Positions 7,430-14,264 of a DNA stretch of 17,301 nt are shown here, in pieces. The translations under genes and the position numbers were made by a program. A model generated the notes under the pieces. That model saw only the letters and a program-made list of their open reading frames with translations, was not told the DNA's origin and did not search any database. Source of the stretch: Neisseriaceae bacterium (GTDB lineage Bacteria; Pseudomonadota; Gammaproteobacteria; Burkholderiales; Neisseriaceae); contig JAGNPU010000004.1 in assembly GCA_017989485.1 (NCBI GenBank), positions 1-17,301 on the forward strand, read 5' to 3'. Within the stretch, counting starts at the first letter, position 1; every line of letters begins with the position of its first letter.

Positions 7430-7933
7430 ATGACTGATGTGATCATACGGGCGATAGCGCCCAGCGATGCTGAAGCGCTGCGGGCGCTGTTTGCCCAGCC
7501 CGAGGTATGTCGCCAAACCTTACACCTGCCTTATACCGACCAGGGCGAATGGCAGCGTCGGACGCTGCCGTCGCCGGCGGGCACGCACAAGCTGGTGGCC
7601 GTGCTTGATGACCAAGTGGTGGGCATGATTGGCCTCGTGGTCGAGTCGAATGCACGGCGCCGCCACGTGGCCAGCATCGGCATTGGCGTGGACCAGGGGT
7701 TCATCCGCCGCGGCATAGGTCGTGGCCTGATCAAGGCGGTCATCGCGCTGTCTGAGCAGTGGTTAAACCTGCGGCGTTTAGAGTTGACGGTGTTTACCGA
7801 CAATGTAGGGGCCATTAGCTTATATGAGCAATGTGGCTTTGTGATTGAGGGGACCAGCCGCGGTTATGCTTTTCGCGATGGCGCTGACCACGATGTGTAT
7901 CAAATGGCCTATTACTGTGGGCCTGAGGCCTAG
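7430..7933 (+). CDS. GNAT acetyltransferase, YhhY/AaaT-like
   Basis: 167-aa GNAT protein that transfers acetyl from acetyl-CoA to an amine. Motif A, the acetyl-CoA pyrophosphate loop, is RRGIGRG (93-99). Motif B is LYEQCGFVIEGTSRGYAFRDG (131-151). The whole length follows E. coli YhhY (AaaT, an L-amino-acid N-acetyltransferase) as I remember it: IVIR, AQPEV, TLxxP, RRxHVAxxGIxVD, LELTVFxDN, YGFxIEGT. The substrate is inferred from this resemblance only. Start ATG 7430 has GGGAG (7416-7420) at 9 nt; a longer TTG start at 7406 lies inside the terminator and is rejected. It stands alone between the fab terminator and a 100-bp gap. Confidence 0.88.
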   Translation: MTDVIIRAIAPSDAEALRALFAQPEVCRQTLHLPYTDQGEWQRRTLPSPAGTHKLVAVLDDQVVGMIGLVVESNARRRHVASIGIGVDQGFIRRGIGRGLIKAVIALSEQWLNLRRLELTVFTDNVGAISLYEQCGFVIEGTSRGYAFRDGADHDVYQMAYYCGPEA

Positions 7934-8033
7934 GCGTTTGAGGCTCTGATTTAGGGTAAATTGCTTATGGCTAAATCAAATAAAATCAGTACAATAGGGG
8001 TTTGTTAAGCATGATTAAAAGGTGTTCCGGTAT

Positions 8034-8414
8034 ATGGATTATGTTGATTTAAAGTTTACCCATGTGGTGTTGGTCTACGTGAGCGTGATCTTTTTTAATA
8101 TTCGGTTTTGGCTGTTCAGCGTCACCACCCAGGCGCAGCGGCCTAAAATACTGCGCATCTTGCCCCACGTCATCGACACCGGCCTATTGGTGTGTGGTGT
8201 GGTGTTGATTGGGGTGACCGGGTTTATGCCGTTTACCGACGTGGCACAATGGTTGACCGTCAAGCTGGGTATGCTGGTGCTGTACGTTTGTTTTGGGGCC
8301 GTGGCGCTGCGCAATGGCTCGGTGTTTTTGGTGCGCTTAGGCGCTTATGTACTGGCCAATGCCTGCGTGTTTGCCATGATTTATTTGGCCTTAACCAAGC
8401 CGGTCTTATGGTAG
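8034..8414 (+). CDS. SirB2-family integral membrane protein
   Basis: 126-aa inner-membrane protein with four predicted hydrophobic helices (about residues 8-28, 45-63, 72-92 and 97-117 counted from ATG 8034). The pattern fits the SirB2 family: an N-terminal helix with KFTHV, LPHVIDTGLLVCGVVL, and WLTVKLGMLVLYVCFGAVALR. SirB2 was named for raising invasion-gene expression in Salmonella, but its biochemical role is unknown, and no such role should be assumed here. ATG 8034 was chosen over GTG 8022 because AAAGG (8018-8022) lies 11 nt before the ATG while the GTG has none. A TACAAT hexamer (7990-7995) may be a -10, with no clear -35. The glycosyltransferase gene follows after 16 nt, so the two are probably cotranscribed. 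Confidence 0.82.
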   Translation: MDYVDLKFTHVVLVYVSVIFFNIRFWLFSVTTQAQRPKILRILPHVIDTGLLVCGVVLIGVTGFMPFTDVAQWLTVKLGMLVLYVCFGAVALRNGSVFLVRLGAYVLANACVFAMIYLALTKPVLW

Positions 8415-8430
8415 GGTGAGGGAGGGGTTT

Positions 8431-9456
8431 ATGACGCGGATTTTGGTGGGGCGCTATCATGATTTAGCAGAGTTTATGCAGGCATGGCCGGCTTTGGCCA
8501 TGTTGAAAGCCTCTTTGCCCAAGGCGTTTGTGGTGGCCTTGGTGCCGAGTCACGCCGCGCCTTTGGCGGGGTTGTGCCCCTACTTGGACGACGTCATTGT
8601 GGACGTGGGTGCGGGCGGCAGCGCCCATGATAAAGACCGTCTGGTGCATATTATCCATGCCCATCGGCTGGACGTGTCTATCCACGTTCACCCCAATTAC
8701 CACAATGCCAAACTGAGCCGTCATGCCAGGATTCCCTATCGCCTAGGGCCGGCGTCAACGTGGCTGCGGTTTATGTACACGCACCGGTTTAGGCTTGAGC
8801 TCAAAGGGGGTGAGGAAGAAGGGCATCACACGGCGGTTGTGCGGCATTTCTTGACCAGCCTAGGCCTTGAGCCGAAGCTGCCGCCACCGCCTTATTTGCG
8901 GTTTGCCGCAGCAGAGGTGGCCGAGCAGCGCCGGGTATTGGCCAAGCAGCTGTCTTTGAATGAGCGCCGACAATGGTGTTTTGTGCATTTGGGCACGGCC
9001 TTGAGCCTGGCTCAGTATGCACAGCTGTTGAATTTGTGGTTGAGAGACCATATTGACGTAGACGTGGTGATTTGTGCCCAGCCAGAGGCTTGGGAAGCGG
9101 TTTTGGCCTTACAGGGGCTGTTGCAAGACCCGACGAGGGCGGTGGCCTATCTTGACCATGACAGCCTGGTGGATTTTGCCCGATCACTGGCGTGTGCCAG
9201 CGTGTTCGTGGCGGGTGCGGGTGGGCCGTTACAGCTGGCGGCCGCTTTAGACGTCGCGACGGTGGGCTTTTATACGGCGGCCGCGCTGGCGGATCCGCGC
9301 CATGGTCGACCGATTAATGCCGCCGGCCGTCACCTGGCGTTTTGTGCCAAAGGGGGTGACCCTGACTTACACCAGCTTGATATGGCGGCCAGCTACGGCG
9401 AAATTAAGACTTGGTTGGCGCAATCTCAGTCTCAATCCACAGATCTGCGTATTTGA
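8431..9456 (+). CDS. Divergent GT9-type (heptosyltransferase-like) glycosyltransferase
   Basis: 341-aa protein with the two-lobed GT-B layout of the LPS heptosyltransferase family. The N-lobe is RILVGRYHDLAEFMQAWPALAMLKASLP...ALVPSHAA...LDDVIVD. The C-lobe is VHLGTALSLAQYAQLLNLWL...VVICAQPE, then VAGAGGPLQLAAALDVATVGFY (260-281). In active family members the last block reads D-[ST]-G-x-x-H-L-x-A. Here Asp, Ser/Thr and His are replaced by Ala263, Gly264 and Gln268, and the N-terminal G-D pair is also changed (YHDLAEF). It may have a different reaction or may have lost activity. ATG 8431 has GGAGG (8421-8425) at 5 nt. The last 53 bp overlap the 3' end of the opposing GT2 gene. A role in LPS is inferred from family and neighbours. 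Confidence 0.8.
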   Translation: MTRILVGRYHDLAEFMQAWPALAMLKASLPKAFVVALVPSHAAPLAGLCPYLDDVIVDVGAGGSAHDKDRLVHIIHAHRLDVSIHVHPNYHNAKLSRHARIPYRLGPASTWLRFMYTHRFRLELKGGEEEGHHTAVVRHFLTSLGLEPKLPPPPYLRFAAAEVAEQRRVLAKQLSLNERRQWCFVHLGTALSLAQYAQLLNLWLRDHIDVDVVICAQPEAWEAVLALQGLLQDPTRAVAYLDHDSLVDFARSLACASVFVAGAGGPLQLAAALDVATVGFYTAAALADPRHGRPINAAGRHLAFCAKGGDPDLHQLDMAASYGEIKTWLAQSQSQSTDLRI

Positions 9457-10183
9457 TGAAGGTGGCGTGGGTGTACAAAATGGCGAGTAAAAACCCCTGT
9501 TTGCCATCTAAAAACCCTGCGCGCAACACGTACATTTTCAAGAAACAACCGATGGCGTGCACGACGGCCTTGCTGAGGCTGCTGCGCTGTCCCGCGGCCT
9601 GGCGCTGGGCCGACCAGTCCATGGCGTAGCGCGTGGTTTTGGTCAGGTAGTGGTTGAGGTTTTCATACGGCTGATGGCGCAGGTCGCCAGACAGCGTCAT
9701 CAGGGTCACGCCCGGCTCAGGCTGGGCGCTTTCATGCACCAAATCATCGTTGTAATGGGCCTCTTGGGGGCGAAACAGACGCAACACATAGTCGGGATAC
9801 CAGCCCGAGTGGGTGATCTCGCGACCAAAGGCGCTGGAGCGGCGGTTGAGCCGATAGGCGACTTTGGGGCGATTGGCCAGCAGCGCTGCTTCTATGCTGT
9901 GGCGTAACTCTGGGCTGATTTGCTCATCGGCATCCAACCACAGCACATAATCCGTTTTGACATAGGCCTGGGCCAGCTGCCTTTGTTTGCCAAAGCCAGG
10001 CCACTGTGCGTTGCAGTAAAATGACGCGTCGTAGCGCCGGGCAATCTCTTCGGTGGCGTCGGTGCTGCCAGAATCCAAAATCACAATGTCGTCTGCCCAG
10101 TCTTTGACCGAATCCAAACAGAGGGCCAAGTGTTTGGCCTCGTTTTTGACAATCAGGGCAACGGTTAGGGTGGGCTTACTCAT
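9404..10183 (-). CDS. GT2 glycosyltransferase, WaaE/KdtX/LgtF type (LPS core glucosyltransferase)
   Basis: 259-aa GT-A enzyme on the cytoplasmic face. Seen: VALIVKNEAKHLALCLDSV at the N-terminus, the nucleotide-sugar motif DSGSTD (37-42), the metal-binding DADE (84-87), a typical HSGWYPDYVLRLFRP acceptor-side block, HES, and a C-terminal hydrophobic section (GFLDGKQGFLLAILYTHATFIKY) seen in WaaE/LgtF proteins. These add a beta-1,4-linked glucose to heptose I of the LPS inner core in Klebsiella, Serratia and Neisseria; the exact linkage here is inference. Its ATG overlaps the upstream GT9 stop (ATGA, 10180-10183), so it is the last gene of a coupled operon. Its 3' end lies inside the facing gene, and no terminator is visible. 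Confidence 0.88.
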   Translation of the reverse strand: MSKPTLTVALIVKNEAKHLALCLDSVKDWADDIVILDSGSTDATEEIARRYDASFYCNAQWPGFGKQRQLAQAYVKTDYVLWLDADEQISPELRHSIEAALLANRPKVAYRLNRRSSAFGREITHSGWYPDYVLRLFRPQEAHYNDDLVHESAQPEPGVTLMTLSGDLRHQPYENLNHYLTKTTRYAMDWSAQRQAAGQRSSLSKAVVHAIGCFLKMYVLRAGFLDGKQGFLLAILYTHATFIKYADLWIETEIAPTKS

Positions 10184-11256
10184 GGCGTCTCCGCAGGGTG
10201 AAAAAGTAGGGGGTCTATGGCGTCAAAATCAACGTGGTCAATGTGGTCATGATAGCGAATGATTTGGTTTTTGCCTGGATGGTTGGGGTGCCAGCGTTGA
10301 AAGTTAAGCGCATCGTGGCTGTAAAAACTCAGCAGGGGGCGCTGTAAGGCGGTGGCAATGTGGACGATGGCGGTGTCGGGACTGATCACGCCTTGGCTGT
10401 AGCGCATCAACTCGATGTTTTCTTCTATGCACAGGGTGTCGGGCAAAAAGCGCACCATGGGGCTGTTGCAGGCCTGGCACAGTTGGTCGATGGTGGTCTG
10501 TTGGCGCGGCTGGCTTAACATCACCAGCACGTGGGTTGGCCAGAGCTGACGTAGGGTTTGGATTAAGACCCGTGCGCGTTCTGGGGTGAACTGGCGTCGA
10601 CGACCATCACCGTGCAGGTTTAGGGCCAGTATGGGGCCGGCCGGTAAGGTGGCCAAAAAGGCGGCGACCTTGACCTGAACCGCGTCGGTACTGGGCAGGT
10701 CGTAGCGACAGTCGGCCGCGGCGACCCCAAGCCGGTTCAAAATCTCGGCATAGACCGCAGCCATGTGTTGGCCCTGTTCGGGTATGCTGAGGTTGAATAA
10801 GCCAAAGTCGGCCTTGTTAAAGCCCACATTTAACCGTGCGTTCAGGCTGCGAATCAACATCAAGTCGCGGCTGCGCACGATTTCGGTTGGGTCGATCAAA
10901 ACGTCATAGTGTTGTGCTTGGCTGAGGCGGCGGCCACAGCAGAAGGCCGCGGTGACGCTGCGCTGGTTCAAAATGTGGACGTGGTCAACATAGGGGTTTT
11001 GGTCGAATAAGGCCCGGTTTTTGTCTGCGGCCACGACGTCAATCACGGCGTCAGGCCAATGGCGTTTGAGTTCACGGAACACGAACGAGCTCACCACGTA
11101 GTCGCCAATCTTGCCGTCTTTACGGATGAAGATAAAGCGCGGTGTCTTGCTGACCATCAGCGGCTCTGCTGGCGGCACGCGGCGGTCTATCCAGGCGCGG
11201 CCCACCCATAATTTAAATTTCTTGAACTTCAGTTTGAACCGACGGTATGGCTTCAT
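10180..11256 (-). CDS. GT9 glycosyltransferase (LPS heptosyltransferase family)
   Basis: 358-aa GT-B enzyme. The N-terminus is strongly basic ([17 protein letters not shown]), which may hold it to the inner membrane. RKDGKIGDYVVSSFVFRELKRHWPDA (45-70) carries the conserved Gly-Asp (51-52). The C-lobe has LALNLHGDGRRRQFTPE and the complete sugar-nucleotide motif SPDTAIVHIATAL (292-304) with Asp294 and His299. In contrast to the plus-strand GT9 gene, all key residues are intact. Family members transfer heptose (WaaC, WaaF, WaaQ) or related sugars in LPS inner-core synthesis; which step it performs cannot be told from sequence. It is joined on both sides by ATGA overlaps (stop/start at 11253-11256 and 10180-10183). 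Confidence 0.88.
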   Translation of the reverse strand: MKPYRRFKLKFKKFKLWVGRAWIDRRVPPAEPLMVSKTPRFIFIRKDGKIGDYVVSSFVFRELKRHWPDAVIDVVAADKNRALFDQNPYVDHVHILNQRSVTAAFCCGRRLSQAQHYDVLIDPTEIVRSRDLMLIRSLNARLNVGFNKADFGLFNLSIPEQGQHMAAVYAEILNRLGVAAADCRYDLPSTDAVQVKVAAFLATLPAGPILALNLHGDGRRRQFTPERARVLIQTLRQLWPTHVLVMLSQPRQQTTIDQLCQACNSPMVRFLPDTLCIEENIELMRYSQGVISPDTAIVHIATALQRPLLSFYSHDALNFQRWHPNHPGKNQIIRYHDHIDHVDFDAIDPLLFHPAETP

Positions 11257-11438
11257 GCGGTGTAAAAACCCTTAAATAGTTGAACAAGCAAGGCCACAAC
11301 TGAGACCCCTAAAAACCCATACGCCAAGAGGGACACCCAAAAAGTCATTTCTCGCTTTTGCCGACGGCTAAACAGGCGATTAATGACAATGAGCAAAATG
11401 GCGATGATTAAAAATATTCTGAGTAGACGGCCAAGCAT
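11253..11438 (-). CDS. Small two-helix membrane protein of the LPS operon
   Basis: 61-aa protein I do not recognise. It has one hydrophobic helix near the N-terminus ([17 protein letters not shown]), a basic loop (SRRQKREM), and a second helix ([22 protein letters not shown]). I start it at ATG 11438 because AAGGA (on the minus strand, 11455-11451) precedes it, though 11 nt away. A GTG at 11501 would add 21 residues (82 aa) but would lie in the metX promoter. Its stop overlaps the start of the GT9 gene (ATGA, 11253-11256), so it is the first gene of the LPS operon. Possible roles, such as anchoring the core glycosyltransferases, are speculation. Confidence 0.65.
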   Translation of the reverse strand: MLGRLLRIFLIIAILLIVINRLFSRRQKREMTFWVSLLAYGFLGVSVVALLVQLFKGFYTA

Positions 11439-11460
11439 CTGTTTTATTGTCCTTATGAAC

Positions 11461-11489
11461 CGTACAGCCCTGATACAAACCGTTATAAT
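11461..11489 (+). promoter_or_regulatory. Promoter candidate for metX-metW
   Basis: A perfect -10 TATAAT (11484-11489) with a weak -35 CGTACA (11461-11466) at 17 bp. The predicted start point, near 11496, leaves about 27 nt to the metX ATG at 11523. A minus-strand TATAAC (11487-11482) overlaps it and could start the LPS operon. Confidence 0.5.
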
Positions 11490-11522
11490 GACATTTTTCA
11501 CACTATTTGCCTAATCGTGGAC

Positions 11523-12656
11523 ATGAATGACATCAACAGCGTGGGCGTTGTGCGCCCACAAACGCGACAGTTTAATCAGCCTTTGACCTTGGTCAGTGGT
11601 CAGATTCTAGCGCAGTTTACCCTAACCATCGAAACTTATGGTCAGCTTAACGCAGCCAAGAGCAATGCCGTCCTGATTTGCCCGGCGCTGTCTGGTCATC
11701 ATCACGTGGCGGGTCGACATCAGGCCGACGATCCCTATCCTGGCTGGTGGGACAATATGGTGGGGCCGGGCAAGCCCATCGACACCCGTCATTTTTTTGT
11801 GGTGGGGGTGAATAACCTAGGGGGCTGCCATGGCAGCAGCGGTCCTTTAAGCGTGAATCCCGACACTGGGGTGCAGTACGGTGCAGACTTTCCCATGGTG
11901 ACGGTTAAAGACTGGGTGAGCGCCCAGGTGCGTCTGGCCGATGACTTAGGCGTAGACGCCTGGGCTGCCGTCATTGGCGGCAGCCTAGGCGGCATGCAGG
12001 CCTTGCAGTGGGCCATAGACTACCCGGAACGCATCCGCAATGCGCTGGTGATTGCCTCGGCGCCTAAGCTGTCGACCCAAAACATCGCTTTTAACGACGT
12101 GGCGCGTCAGGCCATTTTGACCGACCCCGACTATCACGGCGGCCATTATATGCGGCACGGCGTGGTGCCGCGTCGCGGTTTGAAAATTGCCCGCATGATG
12201 GGCCACATCACCTATTTGGCCGAAGGCGGCCTAGGAGAGAAATTTGGCCGCACGCTGCGCCACGGCGAGTTTAAATTTGATTACGACGTGGATTTTGAGG
12301 TGGAAAGCTATTTGCGCTATCAGGGCGACAAGTTTGCCGACAGCTTTGACGCCAACACCTATTTGCTGATGACCAAGGCCTTGGATTATTTTGATCCCGC
12401 GCAAGACTACGGCGATGATTTGGTGAAGGCCGTGGCCGGGACGCAGGCGCGCTTTTTTGTGGCCAGTTTTACCACAGACTGGCGCTTTAGCCCGACGCGT
12501 TCACACGAATTGGTGAAGGCCTTGATTGCGGCTAAAAAATCGGTTCAATACAGCGAGATTGATTCCAAGCACGGACACGATGGTTTTTTGATGTTGGATC
12601 CGCAGTATGTGGCCGCCATGGCCATCTTTTTGGCCCAAGTGGCAAAGGAGTGTTAA
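11523..12656 (+). CDS. metX: Homoserine O-succinyl/acetyltransferase MetX
   Basis: 377-aa alpha/beta-hydrolase-fold enzyme that acylates the hydroxyl of L-homoserine, the first committed step to methionine. Seen: [40 protein letters not shown], the nucleophile Ser154 in [30 protein letters not shown], and the acid/base pair region TTDWRFSP and KHGHDGF. It is very close to the Neisseria protein as I remember it. Betaproteobacterial MetX proteins are often succinyl-CoA users (MetXS) and need MetW next door for activity; this fits the metW that follows. ATG 11523 ([10 protein letters not shown]) aligns with the family start; GTG 11517 would add two residues. Confidence 0.95.
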   Translation: MNDINSVGVVRPQTRQFNQPLTLVSGQILAQFTLTIETYGQLNAAKSNAVLICPALSGHHHVAGRHQADDPYPGWWDNMVGPGKPIDTRHFFVVGVNNLGGCHGSSGPLSVNPDTGVQYGADFPMVTVKDWVSAQVRLADDLGVDAWAAVIGGSLGGMQALQWAIDYPERIRNALVIASAPKLSTQNIAFNDVARQAILTDPDYHGGHYMRHGVVPRRGLKIARMMGHITYLAEGGLGEKFGRTLRHGEFKFDYDVDFEVESYLRYQGDKFADSFDANTYLLMTKALDYFDPAQDYGDDLVKAVAGTQARFFVASFTTDWRFSPTRSHELVKALIAAKKSVQYSEIDSKHGHDGFLMLDPQYVAAMAIFLAQVAKEC

Positions 12657-13241
12657 GTGGACCAATTAAGGGCAGACTTACAGTTAATTTATGATTGGGT
12701 GCCCAGTGGCAGCCATGTGCTCGACCTTGGCTGTGGTGATGCGTCACTGTTGGCGGCGCTCACCCGCCAAAAAGCCACCACGGGCTATGGCATTGAGCTA
12801 GACACAGAGGCCTTGCTGGCGGCCATGGCCACTGGGGTCAACGTGATCCAGTCGGATTTGGAACAGGGGTTGCAAACCTTTGGTGACCAGACGTTTGACG
12901 TGGTGGTGCTGTCCCAGACCATCCAGGCCATGCACAATACCGAAGACATTTTGCTGGACATGTTGCGCGTGGGCAAGGAGGCGATTGTGACCTTCCCTAA
13001 CTTTGGGTATTGGCGCAACCGATGGCAAATTCTTAAGGGGCAAATGCCGGTGTCGGAAAGCATGCCGTTTGAGTGGTATAACACCCCGAATATTCATTGG
13101 TGTATGGTGAGGGATTTTGACGCCTTATGCCATAAAAACGGCATTAAGGTGTTGGAACGCACGGTCATGAGCGGCGGGCGCCGCATCGATTTTTGGCCCA
13201 ATTTATTGGGCAGCCTGGCGTTTTATCGTGTGGGCCGTTAG
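12657..13241 (+). CDS. metW: Methionine biosynthesis protein MetW
   Basis: 194-aa class I methyltransferase-fold protein. SAM-binding-type motif I is VLDLGCGDASLL (21-32); then GIELD (45-49), SQTIQAMHN, and the family-typical FPNFGYWRNRWQILKGQMPVSE. MetW is known to pair with MetX, and MetXS needs it for homoserine acylation; whether it methylates anything is not established. The GTG start sits directly after the metX stop (12654-12656), with AAGGAG (12645-12650) inside the metX end at 6 nt, so translation is coupled. A terminator follows. Confidence 0.95.
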   Translation: MDQLRADLQLIYDWVPSGSHVLDLGCGDASLLAALTRQKATTGYGIELDTEALLAAMATGVNVIQSDLEQGLQTFGDQTFDVVVLSQTIQAMHNTEDILLDMLRVGKEAIVTFPNFGYWRNRWQILKGQMPVSESMPFEWYNTPNIHWCMVRDFDALCHKNGIKVLERTVMSGGRRIDFWPNLLGSLAFYRVGR

Positions 13242-13260
13242 GCCCGTACGGTGGAGGATC

Positions 13261-13283
13261 AGCAGCCTTAGGCTGCTTTTTTT
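13261..13283 (+). terminator. Rho-independent terminator of metXW
   Basis: A 7-bp stem AGCAGCC (13261-13267) / GGCTGCT (13271-13277) with a 3-nt loop TTA and a T-run from 13277 to 13283. Confidence 0.9.
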
Positions 13284-13337
13284 GTGACCGCTCGGCGTGG
13301 GTGGGTGTTTTTTATGGTTTAGTGACGGCCAGTACAC

Positions 13338-13399
13338 GGTAGCGGGCCCACGGCCCCACCACTCAAACCAAAACCCCGTGGGTCGCGACCGACGCTACC
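13338..13399. other. Foldable GC-rich intergenic segment
   Basis: Outer stem GGTAGCG (13338-13344) / CGCTACC (13393-13399). Inner stem GGCCCAC (13345-13351) / GTGGGTC (13378-13384), with one G-U pair. An alternative local palindrome, GGTCGCGACC (13381-13390), competes with the inner stem. There is no T-run, so it is not a simple terminator. It could be a small dispersed repeat or a structured RNA; I do not recognise it. Confidence 0.4.
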
Positions 13400-13413
13400 C
13401 CAGCAGAACCATC

Positions 13414-13431
13414 AATAGACCATGGTCTATT
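13414..13431. other. 18-bp perfect palindrome
   Basis: AATAGACCATGGTCTATT is fully self-complementary about CCATGG. Such a site could bind a dimeric protein. No gene starts close by: metW ends 173 bp upstream and htpG starts 911 bp downstream. A shorter AAACCATGGTTT palindrome (14186-14197) lies nearer htpG. Confidence 0.4.
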
Positions 13432-13519
13432 TAAAACATACGGTGGCGCCTGCCCGGTACAGAGAGGGGTAAAGCGATTGCCGCTTAGGGCTTTATTTAA
13501 TCTCACCACGCTCATGCAG

Positions 13520-13764
13520 CAGTGAAGTACCGTCCCCTTTAAGCCGCCGAGTCAGGTTCTAGCGGGCCAGATGAAGCAGGCAAACGCTTGTGGTGGCCGA
13601 CCACGCTTTGATAGGAGGCCGCCACTCTTGCCTGCGCTGGCCCGCTAGGTTCTGGGGAGGGCACCCCTTGCGCCAACGGCGTAAGGGGCGGCTGGCCGGG
13701 GTGGCGTTTTCTTTGCATACTTTCTTTTGGCCATGCAAAAGAAAGTCTGTCGCCCTACAGGGCG
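13520..13764 (-). repeat. Structured intergenic repeat, copy A
   Basis: 245 bp, homologous in reverse complement to 13885-14130. Shared exact runs include a 17-mer (CTCTTGCCTGCGCTGGC, 13625-13641). Hairpins: CTAGCGGGCCAG (13559-13570) with CTGGCCCGCTAG (13637-13648), continued by GCAGGCAA (13576-13583) with TTGCCTGC (13628-13635). An 11-bp stem at 13719-13729/13736-13746 (ACTTTCTTTTG with CAAAAGAAAGT). A small CGCCCT/AGGGCG hairpin at 13751-13764. A CCCCTT...AAGGGG hairpin (about 13664-13688). Open frames across it are not supported as genes. Confidence 0.85.
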
Positions 13765-13884
13765 AAAGGCAACGACCGATTAATAGCGACATAGCCGAAG
13801 CACTGATGAGCATTTCCAGTACGGCTAAATCATCATGCGTTCAAGGGTAATGGTTCACATGACTGATGGTTTAGCGTTTTATTT

Positions 13885-14130
13885 CACCCTTCGGGCGACG
13901 TCATTTCTTTTTGGTGGCAAAAAGAAACGAAGCAAAGAAAAAGCCACCCTGCTGAACCGCCCCTCGTGCCTACGGCCCAAGGGGTGCCCTCACCGGACGC
14001 TAGCCAGCCAGCGCAGGCAAGAGCTTGCCCGCCTATAGAAGCGGGGCGGGACGGCGCAAACGTTTTGCCTGCTTCACCTGACTGTCTAGCATCCGCCTCG
14101 GCGGTTCGCTTTACGGGGGACACTTCACTG
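13885..14130 (+). repeat. Structured intergenic repeat, copy B (inverted relative to copy A)
   Basis: 246 bp. Hairpins correspond one by one to copy A: CACCC/GGGCG (13885-13889/13893-13897); a 10-bp TTTCTTTTTG/CAAAAAGAAA stem (13904-13913/13918-13927); a CCCCT...AGGGG hairpin (about 13961-13985); and the long stem CTAGCCAGCCAG (14000-14011) with CTGACTGTCTAG (14078-14089), continued by GCAGGCAA (14013-14020) with TTGCCTGC (14065-14072). It shares the 17-mer GCCAGCGCAGGCAAGAG (14007-14023) with copy A and ends in ACTTCACTG (14122-14130), the exact complement of copy A's outer end. Confidence 0.85.
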
Positions 14131-14264
14131 AATAGTTAGAGGAGTGAGGTTAAAATAAGTTTGCTTATGCGTTCTAAGATAAATCAAACCATGGTTTTCT
14201 GGCAAAAAACAGGGTGTCGCTGGGGGGTGACGCAGCGCAGCGATGGCCGATTATGCCCTGATGG

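Larger units (their letters stand above)
13520..14130. repeat. 611-bp inverted pair of repeats (possible non-autonomous element)
   Basis: The two copies face each other around 120 bp (13765-13884) with no recognisable gene. The outer boundaries are a perfect 9-bp inverted pair, CAGTGAAGT (13520-13528) and ACTTCACTG (14122-14130). No transposase and no clear target-site duplication are visible. It is either one composite element or two independent insertions in opposite orientation. Confidence 0.5.

Noticed and set aside
7949..7977. GATTTAG/CTAAATC inverted repeat after the acetyltransferase gene as a terminator
   Set aside because: The stem is AT-rich with a 15-nt or longer loop and has no T-run after it.
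13559..13813. Minus-strand open frame across repeat copy A whose peptide resembles the plus-strand frame across copy B (13835-14038), e.g. both with KGCP and QRRQE
   Set aside because: The likeness follows from DNA homology of the repeats. Differences between copies are not concentrated at third codon positions, the start regions do not match, and the hairpins explain the conservation better.
13590..13850. Plus-strand open frame through copy A and the core
   Set aside because: No ribosome site or known domain is seen, the composition is repeat-derived, and it crosses the boundary between the repeat and the unrelated core.
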